A stretch of 64,000 bases of DNA from Melastoma dodecandrum (GCA_029817715.1 JARUPY010000606.1:6014001-6078000); one strand, 5' to 3'. Shown: positions 24,061 to 34,191, counted from the first letter of the stretch. The notes: a model not told the origin generated them from the sequence alone. Numbers and translations are program-made.

Positions 24061-24305
24061 TTCGTGTCCACTGAGTTCCAGCTTAGTGAACTCAAATCCG
24101 ATGACAATTCTCGGCACAACAGCGAAGTTTCTCTATACTACTGTTCACACGTTTAAACACCGAGAAAACACGATCCACCAAAACCTGCCCAACATAAGAA
24201 CCGGCGATGGCTTCACCTTCATTCCCATCACGTCACTGACATCTCAGCAACGAAAAAGGCATCCGAAAACAGGGAATTACCAACTCCCGGCCGGCCTAAG
24301 GAAGT

Positions 24306-24476
24306 TGTTAGAATGTATATAGACATAATGGTAGAAATGTATCTAGACAAAAAGAATGTTAGGTTCATAGTTTAGATATTTACCATACTTAGATATTTAC
24401 CTGGACCCTATATATATCTTGTATATGTGAATATTGATAAAATAATATATTTTTTTCTCCCAAATACTTTTGTTCA
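24306..24476 (+). repeat. Copia 5' LTR (171 bp)
   Basis: Starts TGTTAGAATG and ends TTGTTCA, followed at once by the primer-binding site. TATA-like sequence (ccctatatatatctt) lies near 24409-24424. It contains a 17-bp tandem duplication (atacttagatatttacc beside agatatttacc) that is single in the 3' LTR. Otherwise only one substitution and a T-run length difference separate it from the 3' copy. Confidence 0.93.
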
Positions 24477-24488
24477 TGGTATCAGAGC
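24477..24488 (+). other. Copia primer-binding site
   Basis: TGGTATCAGAGC follows directly after the 5' LTR. It is complementary to the 3' part of initiator methionine tRNA, the usual plant Copia primer. Confidence 0.93.
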
Positions 24489-24648
24489 CCTAGGGATCTG
24501 ATTCTTTAGCCTGCTGCCCCTACCAGGTACCTGTTATCTGCTGTACTTGTTATCTGCTGCCCCTGCCGTGTTTGTTATCTGTTGTCCCTGCCGTGTTACC
24601 TGCTCCCCTGGCACCTTTTGCTATCCAAAAAATCTACGATTACTCGGA

Positions 24649-27600
24649 ATGGCGGATGCAAAATCCTCGGATTTAATGATGCAAAATCTGAAGGCTACCA
24701 CCATCAAGTTGGATGGTAGAAATTATTTGGTGTGGGCTCAATCGTTTCGTCTCTTTCTCACTGCCCAGAGAAAACTGCGACATATCACAGATGATCCACC
24801 GGCAATTGATGATAAATCATATGAAGATTGGATTGTTGCAGATTCTTGTGTTATGACATGGATACTCAACAGTATGAATGAGATCATATCTCCAAGCGTG
24901 GTATTCTTAACCTCTGCCAAACAAATATGGGAGTCACTGAAGGAGATGTATGGCCATGAGAAGAATATTTCTCGCGTGTACGAATTGTACGAGCAATTGT
25001 TTGCCCTTCATCAGAGAGACCAATCTCTCACGGAGTTTTATGCTGCCCTTCGTGGAATACTGGATGAGCTTGATCTTCATCAGCCGATTGTTCTTAATGC
25101 TCAAACTTTGCGAGAGTATCGGGAAGGACTGGCTGTATCTAAGTTTCTGTCGGGTGTAAATCCTGAAATAGCTGCACAAATTCGTGGATCGGTGTTAGGA
25201 GGCGACTCAATTCCAACCTTGGCTACAACCTACTCACGAGCACTACGCATCTCCACTGGATCTAATCCTCCTGACTCAGCATCTGCATTATCTGCTATTG
25301 GACGAGGCTGTGGTCGTGGTCGGGGACGCGGTCGTGGAAGGTCTCAACCTTTCCTTTCTAGCCAACCTTGTGTACATTGTGGCAGAGTGGGGCACCTTTC
25401 TGAGAAATGCTGGCGGAAGTTTGGAAAACCTGATTGGGCACTAGCACTTGAAACCCCGGCTTCAACCTCTGTCACCAGCACACCGCCAAATGTTTCATTA
25501 ACGGTGGTGTCAGAAACCGCCAACCAGGGTAACTCTTCTGACTCGTCTATCCCTGTAGCTTTGCATGCAGGAAAGGACGTATTGCCTCCTCCTAGTTCCT
25601 GGATTCTTGATTCCGGTGCGTCTTTTCATATGACTGGTTCTTCACGTTTCCTATCTCATATAGGCCCTTCTTCTCAGTCAAATGTTATTGTTGCTAATGG
25701 ACAATCTTGTCCTGTTAAAGGTTCTGGCACTACTTTTCTCACATCCTCAATATCACTACCTGATGTTCTCCTTATACCCAATTTTCCTGTCAATTTGATT
25801 TCTGTGAGTCAACTCACCAAAAGTGTCAATTGTTCCCTTACATTCTACCCTTCTCATTGTGTGTTGCAGGATCTCCAGAGTGGGAAGACGATTGGTTCGG
25901 GTATTGAACACGATGGTCTATATTATTTTGGTGGTTCTTCCTCGTCAGCTTTAACTACTACTCATATGTCGTCTTCTATTTTATGGCACCAACGTTTGGG
26001 TCATCCTTCCTTTCATAATCTTTCCCGTGTTATGGGGGATTCCGTTCAACTTTCTAAGTTTTCTTGCGAGTCATGTCAGTTGGGAAAGCATCATCGTTCT
26101 TCTTTTCCGTCTCGTTTTCAGTCCAGCAGTACTTCTCCTTTTGAGTTAGTACATTCAGACATTTGGGGTCCATATAAATATAAATCTATCCAGGGATACC
26201 GTTACTTTATTAATTTTATTGATGATTTTACTCGTGTCACCTGGGTTTATCTTCTACGTGATAGGAGTCAAGTGCCTGATGTACTACGTCAATTTTATAA
26301 TGAAATCAAAAATCAATTTGATGTTTCTATTAAGGTGTTACGTACCGACAATGCACTAGAATACGTGCAGACTGATATTTCTTCATTTTGTTCAGCACAT
26401 GGTATCCTTCATCAAACCACTTGCCCGTATACTTCTCAACAAAATGGAGTAGCTGAACGCAAACATCGACATTTGTTAGATGTTGCACGCACTATCTTGG
26501 TTCAAATGCATGTTCCGCGTTACCTTTGGGGTGATGCGATTCTCACTGCTTGTCATCTTATTAACCGCATGCCTTCTTCAGTGTTACATGGTCGTATTCC
26601 TCTGCAATGTCTTTTTCCATCAAAACCTCTGTTTTCAATTCTACCTCGTGTTTTTGGTTGTGTCTGCTTTGTTCATGATTGTCGCCCAGGAACGGACAAA
26701 TTAGCTCCTCGGGCAGTCAAATGTGTGTTTGTGGGGTACTCCCGCACTCAAAAAGGTTATAAATGTTTCGATCCATCTTCGAATCGATACTTTGTTTCTG
26801 CTGATGTCACATTTTTTGAAACTCAACCATATTTCATGCCGTCCCACGTAAAAGATATTCCTCACGTCCCTCTCCCTGTGCCATGTTCCCCTCCATTAGT
26901 TCCTCCGATGCTTAACTCTTCTACTCATTTGGCACCAGTGTCTCCACCACTACGCGTTTATACGCGTCGTTCACAGACTCAACCGTGTTCAGTTACCCCA
27001 ATCGATACTTCTACTTTGGCTGATCCGTCCAACACATCAGTGCCAGCACCACCTTCTGACCTTGATCTTCCCATTGCTCTACGTAAAGGTAAACGTTCCA
27101 CTCAACATCCCATTTCTAATTACATCTCTTATGACCGTCTTTCCACCTCCTCGAAATCGTTTGCCTTGTCCTTGTCTACCGCATCTATTCCAAGGAACTA
27201 TGAGGAAGCTGTTCAATATCCTGCATGGAAAGCTGCTATGGATGAAGAGGTGAGTGCTTTGGTTTCACGGGAAACATGGCAGTTGGTACACCCCCCTTCA
27301 GGAGTTGACATTGTTGGATGTCGGTGGGTCTTCACTATGAAATATAAACCTGATGGTACTGTTGATCGCCACAAAGCCCGTCTTGTGGCCAAAGGGTATT
27401 CTCAAACTTATGGCATTGATTATATGGAGACATTCTCTCCGACTGCCCGTCTTAATTCGATTCGTATTTTGTTCTCTATTGCTATCAATTTGCACTGGTC
27501 TATGCTGCAGTTGGATGTTAAGAATGCTTTTCTTTATGGAGATCTTCTGGAGGATGTGTACATGGAGCAACCTCCTGGGTATGTTGCTCAGGGGGAGATG

Positions 27601-28719
27601 GTGTGTAAGCTTCGCAAGGCTATATATGGATTGAAACAAAGTCCTCGAGCCTGGTTTCAGAAGTTTAGCAGTGCTGTGGAATCGATTGGCTTTAAGCCTT
27701 GTTCCTCTGATCATTCTGTGTTTGTGAAATCTGGTACTAATGGCTTAGTTGTTCTGGTGGTTTATGTAGATGATATTCTGCTAACAGGAAGTGACAATAC
27801 TGAGATTCTTCAAACACGAGACTTTCTTCAATCCCAGTTTGTTACTAAAGATTTGGGGAAACCAAAATATTTCCTTGGCGTGGAGTTATTACATAACAAG
27901 AATGGTGTTGTGTTGTCACAGCGAAAATATGCACTTGATCTGTTGAAGGAGACGGGTCTCATTGACTGCAAACCCGAGCTCACCCCAATTGAATCCAGTC
28001 CAGAGCTGTGGGATGATTCTTCAGAGTTACTTGAGGATGTGGGCAGATATCGGAGGTTAGTTGGCAAACTCATATACTTGACAGTCACACGTCCGGATAT
28101 CACCTTTGCTGTAAGTGTTGTTAGTCAATTTATGCAAAAGCCTCGAAAGATCCACTGGAAGGCTGCAATCCGTATTCTAAATTACATCAAGAGCTCTCCA
28201 GGAAAAGGTTTGCTTTACAAAAATCATGGGCATTTGAAAGTGGAAGGATATTCAGATTCAGGATATGCAGGAGATAAGGCGGATCGTCGTTCAATGACTG
28301 GGTATTGCACATTTGTTGGTGGTAATTTGGTAACTTGGAGAAGTAAAAAGCAAAATGTTGTATCCAGATCAAGTGCAGAAGCGGAGTATCGTGCAATGGC
28401 TCACACTGCATGTGAGTTGTTATGGGTCAAGAATCTTCTGAGTGAACTTGGTTTTTCTGTACCTACGCCCATGCGAATGTGGTGTGACAATCAGTCAGCG
28501 ATTTATATTGCCAAAAATCCAGTATTTCATGAGAGGACGAAACATGTGGAGGTAGATTGTCATTTTGTTCGGGATATGGTGATGAATGGAACTATTGAGA
28601 CGCCTTTTGTTCGGTCAGGAGAACAATTAGCGGATATTTTCACCAAAGGGTTGTCATCAGGGGTATTCACCGAGTTATGTAACAAGCTTGGCATATATGA
28701 TGTATATGCTCCAGCTTGA
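24649..28719 (+). CDS. Copia gag-pol polyprotein
   Basis: A single open frame of 1356 residues from MADAKSSDLM. An in-frame ATG at 24547 is possible, but the conserved gag start favours 24649. In order: a UBN2-type gag domain, an arginine/glycine stretch, the CCHC zinc knuckle CVHCGRVGHLSEKC (Cys241 on), the protease site DSGAS (Asp321), the GAG-pre-integrase motif WHQRLGHPSF, integrase DDE (Asp504, Asp567, Glu603), reverse transcriptase with YVDD (Asp1041-Asp1042), and RNase H ending in SRSSAEAEYRA. No stop or frameshift interrupts it. The order protease-integrase-reverse transcriptase-RNase H defines Ty1/Copia. All enzymes for mobility seem present, but the element's 3' LTR is broken. Confidence 0.96.
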   Translation: MADAKSSDLMMQNLKATTIKLDGRNYLVWAQSFRLFLTAQRKLRHITDDPPAIDDKSYEDWIVADSCVMTWILNSMNEIISPSVVFLTSAKQIWESLKEMYGHEKNISRVYELYEQLFALHQRDQSLTEFYAALRGILDELDLHQPIVLNAQTLREYREGLAVSKFLSGVNPEIAAQIRGSVLGGDSIPTLATTYSRALRISTGSNPPDSASALSAIGRGCGRGRGRGRGRSQPFLSSQPCVHCGRVGHLSEKCWRKFGKPDWALALETPASTSVTSTPPNVSLTVVSETANQGNSSDSSIPVALHAGKDVLPPPSSWILDSGASFHMTGSSRFLSHIGPSSQSNVIVANGQSCPVKGSGTTFLTSSISLPDVLLIPNFPVNLISVSQLTKSVNCSLTFYPSHCVLQDLQSGKTIGSGIEHDGLYYFGGSSSSALTTTHMSSSILWHQRLGHPSFHNLSRVMGDSVQLSKFSCESCQLGKHHRSSFPSRFQSSSTSPFELVHSDIWGPYKYKSIQGYRYFINFIDDFTRVTWVYLLRDRSQVPDVLRQFYNEIKNQFDVSIKVLRTDNALEYVQTDISSFCSAHGILHQTTCPYTSQQNGVAERKHRHLLDVARTILVQMHVPRYLWGDAILTACHLINRMPSSVLHGRIPLQCLFPSKPLFSILPRVFGCVCFVHDCRPGTDKLAPRAVKCVFVGYSRTQKGYKCFDPSSNRYFVSADVTFFETQPYFMPSHVKDIPHVPLPVPCSPPLVPPMLNSSTHLAPVSPPLRVYTRRSQTQPCSVTPIDTSTLADPSNTSVPAPPSDLDLPIALRKGKRSTQHPISNYISYDRLSTSSKSFALSLSTASIPRNYEEAVQYPAWKAAMDEEVSALVSRETWQLVHPPSGVDIVGCRWVFTMKYKPDGTVDRHKARLVAKGYSQTYGIDYMETFSPTARLNSIRILFSIAINLHWSMLQLDVKNAFLYGDLLEDVYMEQPPGYVAQGEMVCKLRKAIYGLKQSPRAWFQKFSSAVESIGFKPCSSDHSVFVKSGTNGLVVLVVYVDDILLTGSDNTEILQTRDFLQSQFVTKDLGKPKYFLGVELLHNKNGVVLSQRKYALDLLKETGLIDCKPELTPIESSPELWDDSSELLEDVGRYRRLVGKLIYLTVTRPDITFAVSVVSQFMQKPRKIHWKAAIRILNYIKSSPGKGLLYKNHGHLKVEGYSDSGYAGDKADRRSMTGYCTFVGGNLVTWRSKKQNVVSRSSAEAEYRAMAHTACELLWVKNLLSELGFSVPTPMRMWCDNQSAIYIAKNPVFHERTKHVEVDCHFVRDMVMNGTIETPFVRSGEQLADIFTKGLSSGVFTELCNKLGIYDVYAPA

Positions 28720-28726
28720 GGGGGAG
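28718..28726 (+). other. Copia polypurine tract
   Basis: The purine run GAGGGGGAG sits directly before the 3' LTR and overlaps the gag-pol stop codon. It is the priming site for plus-strand DNA synthesis. Confidence 0.9.
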
Positions 28727-28851
28727 TGTTAGAATGTATATAGACATAATGGTAGAAATGTATCTAGACAAAAAGAATGTTAGGTTCATAGTTTAGATAT
28801 TTACCTGGACCCTATATATATCTTGTATATGTGAATATTGATAAGATAATA
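28727..28851 (+). repeat. Copia 3' LTR, left fragment
   Basis: Begins TGTTAGAATG and matches the 5' LTR up to gataagataata, where the Mutator-like element interrupts it. It lacks one 17-bp unit found in the 5' LTR. Confidence 0.93.
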
Positions 28852-28862
28852 CGGCCTATTTT

Positions 28863-29189
28863 GGCCAAATTATCCGATTTATCCTGAACTATGCATGTTT
28901 TTTCCGATTTATCCTATAGTTTACATAATATCACCAAATATCCTGAACATTCTCCGTTAATCAGTTTGTATCCTCCGTTACTCGGCCAACAAACGGCGGA
29001 TGACGTGGCGCACACGTGGCGCAGACGACGCGTTAACTCCGTCGGTCCCCAAGCCGTCAGAAGTTTTAATCTCCGAATAGCCCTAAATTATGCCCAATTG
29101 TTTCAATTAGGTCAGAAAATCCCCAAATCGGCAAATCGACAACCCTAATTTTTCAAATCACAGCTTCTCCCTATCTCCGACTCCTTCGT
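28863..29189 (+). repeat. MULE left terminal inverted repeat
   Basis: About 327 bp, inverted copy of 33824-34161. It contains two units of an 11-bp repeat (29002-29023) that include one CACGTG. Differences from the right copy are few, so the two have not diverged far. Confidence 0.92.
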
Positions 29190-29249
29190 TCTCGCAGTGC
29201 CAGATCCTCGTCCTCCTTATCTTTCTTGAGCTCTGACCTGCGCCTTCCC

Positions 29250-29460
29250 TTTGCCCCTCCCCCCGACCCCCGACCTCCTCCTTTTCCCCTCCCCCCGACC
29301 CCCGAACTCCTCCTTTTCCCCTCTCCCCGACCCCCGAACTCCTCCTTTTCCCCGACCCCCGACCCCCGACCTCCCCATCTCTGTCCCCAACCTCTGTCCC
29401 CAAACCCGGCCTCCTCATTTTCCCCCACGCCCGACGTCCTCCGCTTCCCCCACCCGATAT
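29250..29460. repeat. C-rich subterminal minisatellite of the MULE
   Basis: A 32-bp unit (ctcctccttttccc with cccccgac) begins at 29275, 29307 and 29339, and shorter variants continue to about 29460. It lies between the left TIR and the transposase start. A G-rich counterpart lies inside the right TIR, so the pair is roughly symmetrical. Confidence 0.8.
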
Positions 29461-29603
29461 CCAATCCTTCATCAGTCCCATATCTCCTGTTCTACCCCAC
29501 TCCCTCGACCTCCTGTTCCTCATCAGTCTGACTGATCGACTTTGTCATCAGTCCCCGAGTGTCTCCGATAGTGATGGTACGTGGTCGAAGTTGCTGGTAG
29601 GTA

Positions 29604-32394
29604 ATGGAGGACAGTCGCGGGGACTTGATTATACATGTGGGCGGTAGGCTATGTATGAGGCGTAGAGTAAATTATCTTGGTGGGAAAACTTGCAGAATAG
29701 AAAATGTGGACGTGGATAGAATCGGATATTTTACCGTGAAGAATTTAATCAATAGAGTTGGATATAATCCAACCAGGATGTGGTTTGCTAGGCCTGGAAA
29801 GAGTTTGTCAAAAGGTTTGGTAGAAATTTATAGTGATTCTGAGGTAGTGGAGATGGTTAAACTGTTAGTGGAGGCAAAATCGATAGATATATATGTTGAA
29901 GGCGAGGAATGTAATGATGTGGATCCTGTTGAAGAAGGGGCTGAGCTGGAAAGGGATGATGACTCTGTTGAAGGCTGCCCGAATGAGACGGAAAGGGAAG
30001 ATGACTTTGTCCATAGCGTCCCTCTGGAAATTGAGGCCGTGGAATCGGACTATGAAACTTCAGAAGCAGAACTGCATCCCGAGTCAGATGACGATGCAGG
30101 TACCTCTCGTGCTCGTTCTCGTTTTGATGGAAATGTTTATGATCCTGATTGTGACCATAAGGATTTGAGATTTGAGGTGGGCTTGAGTTTTGATTCCCTT
30201 GATCAATTTAAAGAGGCCATTCAAGATTATGCTGTCATGAATGGAGTGAATGTGCGTTGGGTTAGAATGGATAGTAGGAGGATGGAATGTGCATGTGTGC
30301 CGGATTGTCCGTGGCGTGTATATGCGGGTTGGTTGCAAAGAGATCGTACTGTTTCGGTCAAATCATGTTGTTTAGAGCATAAGTGTACAAGGGTGTTGAG
30401 GAATAGGCAAGCCACACTGAAATGGCTAGCTAGGGAGTTTATTAAGCAAAACCGGCCTCTTGATACGATGAGGGCTCGGGATGTTATTGCTGATCTAATG
30501 GAAAAGTATTCCATCAAGGTGAATAACTTGCAAGTTTATCGAGCCAAATGGCTTGCTCAGAGGATTATTAATGGTTCGATAGAGGATCATTATAAGAAGC
30601 TTCGCTCTTATGTTGCCTACCTTGGGAAAATGTCTCCTACTAGCACATTTAAGTTGGATGTAGAGTTTACTCCAACCGTTGGTCTGTTTAACACTTTCAA
30701 AAGGATATATGTGGGATTTTCTGAGTTGAGAAAGGGATTCAGACTAGGTTGTAGAAAAGTGATTGGCTTTGATGGCACATTCTTGAAAACAAAAGCGGGA
30801 GGCATATTGTTGTCGGCTGTAGGCAGAGACGGCAACAACCATATGTACCCGATTGCTTGGGCGGTAGTGGAAGGTGAGAATACTTTGAGCTGGATGTGGT
30901 TTCTGTCCATTTTATTTGAAGATTTGGCTGTAAACGATGGACGAGGGTGGATATTTATAAGCGACAAGCAGAAGGTATGCCTGTTTATTGTTGTCTGTGC
31001 TTTTTGATTCGCTTTTTGATTTGCTTTTTGATTTGTCTGGATATTCTTTGTTATTTTTTCAGGGGTTAATACATTCTGTGGCTGAACTTGCTCCTTTGGC
31101 AGAGCACAGAAATTGTGCTCGTCACGTGTACGCCAATTGGAAAGCATCGCATAAAGGGCAAATTTTGAAAAGATGTTTCTGGGCTGCAGTTAAGAGCACA
31201 AATGAAGCCTCCTATAATCTTGCATTGAAGAACTTGCGAGCAATTTCAAATGATGCCGCAGAAGACTTCATGAAGCAAGGCCCTGAGCATTTTTGCAAGG
31301 TCAGTATCTAAATTGCAAGTGCTTAACTCGTTTGAACGTGGCTGATATGTAACTGTTTTCCCTAACAGGTTTACTTCGACACTTCGGTGAAGTGTGATGC
31401 TACCGATAACAACTTGTGTGAGAGTTTTAATTCTTATATTGCATTACCTAGGACCAAACCTATCATTGATATGTTAGATGAGATTAGGTTGAGTTTGATG
31501 GAGAGGATGTATCATAAGAACCGGCTTTTCAATGACCAAGAAGATATAGTCTGCCCTGAATTTAGGAAGAAAATAGAGAAGTTGAAAGTGGCTGCCGGTA
31601 GATGGGTTCCTAGGCCTTGCATAGGAGAGAAATTTGAGGTTGTCCGTAAGCAAGAAAAATATGTGGTTGATTTGAATGCTAGTACATGTAGTTGTCGGGA
31701 ATGGGATTTGACAGGCATCCCGTGTTGCCATGGTGTTGCCTCTATCAATTTTATGAAGCATGATGTAGATGCATATGTACATGCTTATTTCAAGCGAGAC
31801 TACTACATGAAAGCATATCAGTTTCCACTGCCTCCTATGGAAGGGGAGAGTGCTTGGCCTGAAGATACCGGGGAACCAATCCAACCACCTCCTATCAAGG
31901 TTCGTCCAGGAAGACCCAAGAAAAACAGGAAGAAAGAAGCTACGGAGGAACCCAAAAACATGTCAAAGATGCCGAGAACAGGGCTGGAGATGAAGTGCAG
32001 CCGCTGTAAAACTTATGGCCATAACAAGAGAGGATGCAAAGCTGTTATACAAGACGAACCTGCTACTCTTCATTCTGTTGCGGCTGAAAATGCTGTAAGT
32101 AGGCCAAAAAGATTGAGTATTTACTGTTACAGATTTTGTTAATTTTTTCTATTGTTTCAGGGCCGAGGAAGAGGACGAGGAAGAGGACGAGGAAGAAGCA
32201 GGGGTAGAGGAAGGGCTGTGGTTGGAATGGAGAGCATAGGCGGAAGAGGAGGACTGTCGGGACCTGAAGGAATGCTTGATGTGTGCAACTCTCGTGCACA
32301 GAGCAGTTTCAATGTGGGAACTTCGGGCACACAAGAAAGCTCGGTTGCAGGCCCGAGCATGGAGGCATCCACGACTGGGAATTTTTTAACTTGA
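29604..32394 (+). CDS. Mutator-like (MuDR-type) transposase
   Basis: Four exons: 29604-30974, 31063-31299, 31369-32094 and 32161-32394, all GT-AG and in phase, giving 855 residues. The N-terminus (DLIIHVGGRL) looks like the plant PB1-like domain, then an acidic stretch and the MuDR DNA-binding domain (residues about 195-245, CACVPDCPWRVYA). The MULE catalytic core has Asp390 (GFDGTF), Asp454 (ISDKQK) and a likely Glu554 (NLCESFNS). The SWIM zinc finger uses Cys643, Cys645, Cys655 and His657, and a CCHC knuckle spans Cys746 to Cys759. The tail is rich in GRGRG. Key residues are intact. It catalyses cut-and-paste excision and insertion at the TIRs. The start was chosen as the first ATG after the subterminal repeats. 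Confidence 0.93.
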
Positions 32395-32399
32395 CTGGG

Positions 32400-32720
32400 A
32401 ATTGGTTAACTTTAGTTTGTATGAAATAGACTGTAGAACTTGTACTCGGTTTGTCAGGTTTGTATGAAAATAGACTGTAGAACTTGTATGAAATAAACTT
32501 GTGCCAGGTTTGTCCAGATTCTGTCCAAACTTTAGTTGTGTTCGGTATGTGACAAACTTGTGTCTGGATTCTGTCCAATTTGTCCAGATTTGTCCCATTT
32601 GTCCAGATATTGTCCAATTTGTCCAATTCCATATTTTGTAAAATTTATCTGGAATCTGTCCACACTGTGTCCAATTTGTCCAATTTTGTCCAATATCAGA
32701 TTCATTTAACTTCCAACAAG
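32400..32720. repeat. Degenerate tandem repeat between the two convergent MULE genes
   Basis: Repeated motifs such as gtccaatttgtccag and gacaaacttgtg occur many times, with no open frame. It lies in the shared 3' region of the transposase and the GRF gene. Confidence 0.75.
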
Positions 32721-32827
32721 AAAATCCAATAGCTGTGGTTGTTGCAGCAACAACAATTACAGATACTCTGTGAACAACATTTGAACTACGAACAACTCCT
32801 TGTTGATTTAAGTTTCAACAACAGAAA

Positions 32828-33238
32828 TTACATATACATATACTGTGCCACAAAGCAATATCCAACAATACAGATAACAAAGGTCAAAAGAATTCCAGAT
32901 ATTATTAAATGTCTAATAATCTCTAATCTTGATTCAATCTTAATCAGTTGCCTCTCGACCTTCATAATTCTTTCCTCCAAAGCATTGTCAACAGAGTCTT
33001 GCTTCCTTGTATGTGATCTAGCATTTTCAGATTCCAACCACATAAAAAAGCCACAACCTCCATCGTCTTCTTTGTAACGAGGACAACCCACATACAATCT
33101 ACCATGGTTCTTCTCGGTTTTTGCTACTTTAGGATGGCAGACAATCCCACACTTGCAGTGAACCCAAGACTGTAAGTTCTCATGGCTGTCGACACTACAT
33201 GAGAAGTCCTTCTTCGAGTTTTTCTTTTTAGAAGACAT
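32828..33238 (-). CDS. GRF-type zinc-finger protein with coiled coil and membrane anchor
   Basis: A single minus-strand frame of 136 residues from ATG at 33236-33238. After a lysine-rich N-terminus comes a GRF-type zinc finger: CKCG near 28-31, GRLYVGCPRY (46-55) and GGCGFFMWLE (60-69). A heptad-like helical stretch follows (about 84-108, ALEERIMKVERQLIKIESRL), then a hydrophobic segment (about 111-131) that predicts a C-terminal membrane anchor. GRF fingers bind single-stranded nucleic acid in proteins such as topoisomerase III and NEIL3. The gene sits inside the MULE and converges on the transposase, so it is probably element-encoded. Its role is unknown; it could be a helper, like mudrB by position only, or a captured host gene. 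Confidence 0.85.
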   Translation of the reverse strand: MSSKKKNSKKDFSCSVDSHENLQSWVHCKCGIVCHPKVAKTEKNHGRLYVGCPRYKEDDGGCGFFMWLESENARSHTRKQDSVDNALEERIMKVERQLIKIESRLEIIRHLIISGILLTFVICIVGYCFVAQYMYM

Positions 33239-33339
33239 CTTCAAATCCTTTCATAGAGCAATCATAAACAAATCAATCTACTTAAATATCTAAAAGACAC
33301 TATTAACCACCATCACACAACATCTTATAGTTACATCTA

Positions 33340-33540
33340 CGAAACAACCAAGTAAACCCGTGCATTCCAGCAAAAACCAAATGTTAACCAAACCTGTACT
33401 CCAGCGAAAACCCGTGCAGTCCAGCGGAAATATCCAAACCTGTAACCCGTGCACTCCACCAGAAACAACCAAGTAAACCCTAAACCGAAATGTTAAACAA
33501 AAACCCAGAAACAACCAACCAACCAACCAACCAACCAAGT
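33340..33540. repeat. Imperfect AACC-type repeats upstream of the GRF gene
   Basis: Pieces like aaccaagtaaacccgtgca and ccagcgaaaacc recur several times, ending in a pure AACC run at about 33514-33537. This is the presumed leader of the minus-strand GRF gene. Confidence 0.7.
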
Positions 33541-33569
33541 AAACCCTTGCGATTTCGTCGTGTGTCAGG

Positions 33570-33823
33570 GGGGTTGCTCGACAGCTCGGGTATGGTTGCC
33601 AAGAAGAGGAGAGGTAAAGGCTGCCGGAGATGGAGGACGTCCAGTTGGGGGAAGAAGCAGGGTGTGGGGTGGAGGTGGAGGTGGAGGAGGTCCGGGTGGG
33701 GGAAGAGGAGGACGAATTAGAGGTCGGGGGTCGGGGTCGGGGGAAAGGCGCAGGTCGGGGGTCAGGGAAGATCAGGAGGACGGGGATCGGGGACTGAGGA
33801 GAACGGAGGAGGAGGAAATGGGG
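33570..33823. repeat. G-rich subterminal region of the MULE
   Basis: Runs such as ggtcgggggtcggggtcggggg recur, mirroring the C-rich subterminal region near the left end. On the strand shown it has many G-tracts of four or more. Confidence 0.75.
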
Positions 33824-34161
33824 ACGAAGGAGTCGGAGATAGGGAGAAGCTGTGATTTGGAAAATTAGGGTTGTCGATTTGCCGATTTGGGGATTTTCTG
33901 ACCTAATTGAAACAATTGGGCATAATTTAGGGCTATTCGGAGATTAAAACTTCTGACGGCTTGGGGACCGACGGAGTTAACGCGTCGTCTGCGCCACGTG
34001 TGCGCCACGTGTGCGCCACGTCATCCGCCGTTTGTTGGCCGAGTAACGGAGGATACAAACTGATTAACGGAGAATGTTCAGGATATTTGGTGATATTATG
34101 TAAACTATAGGATAAATCGGAAAAAACATGCATAGTTCAGGATAAATCGGATAATTTGGCC
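33824..34161 (-). repeat. MULE right terminal inverted repeat
   Basis: About 338 bp, inverted copy of 28863-29189. It carries three 11-bp units (33991-34023) instead of two, accounting for the whole length difference, and therefore two CACGTG motifs. Confidence 0.92.
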
Positions 34162-34191
34162 TATTTTTTTTCTCCCAAATACTTTTGTTCA
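34162..34191 (+). repeat. Copia 3' LTR, right fragment
   Basis: tattttttttctcccaaata and the end ttttgttca continue the LTR exactly where the left fragment stopped, with one extra T in the run. The GAAGT target duplication follows. Confidence 0.92.

Larger units (their letters stand above)
28863..34161 (+). mobile_element. Mutator-like element (MULE) with long TIRs, transposase and GRF zinc-finger gene
   Basis: About 5.3 kb, bounded by terminal inverted repeats starting GGCCAAATTATCCG. It carries a transposase on the plus strand and a second gene on the minus strand, facing each other. The bases TATTTT flank both ends (28857-28862 and 34162-34167), consistent with a target duplication in the T-rich LTR tail. 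An extra CGGCC at 28852-28856 is unexplained filler. Both genes lack stops or frameshifts, so the element may be autonomous. Confidence 0.9.

Noticed and set aside
29226..29531. Proline-rich frames left of the transposase, both strands
   Set aside because: They arise from the CCCCGACC minisatellite; repeats of any frame there give proline, serine or glycine strings.
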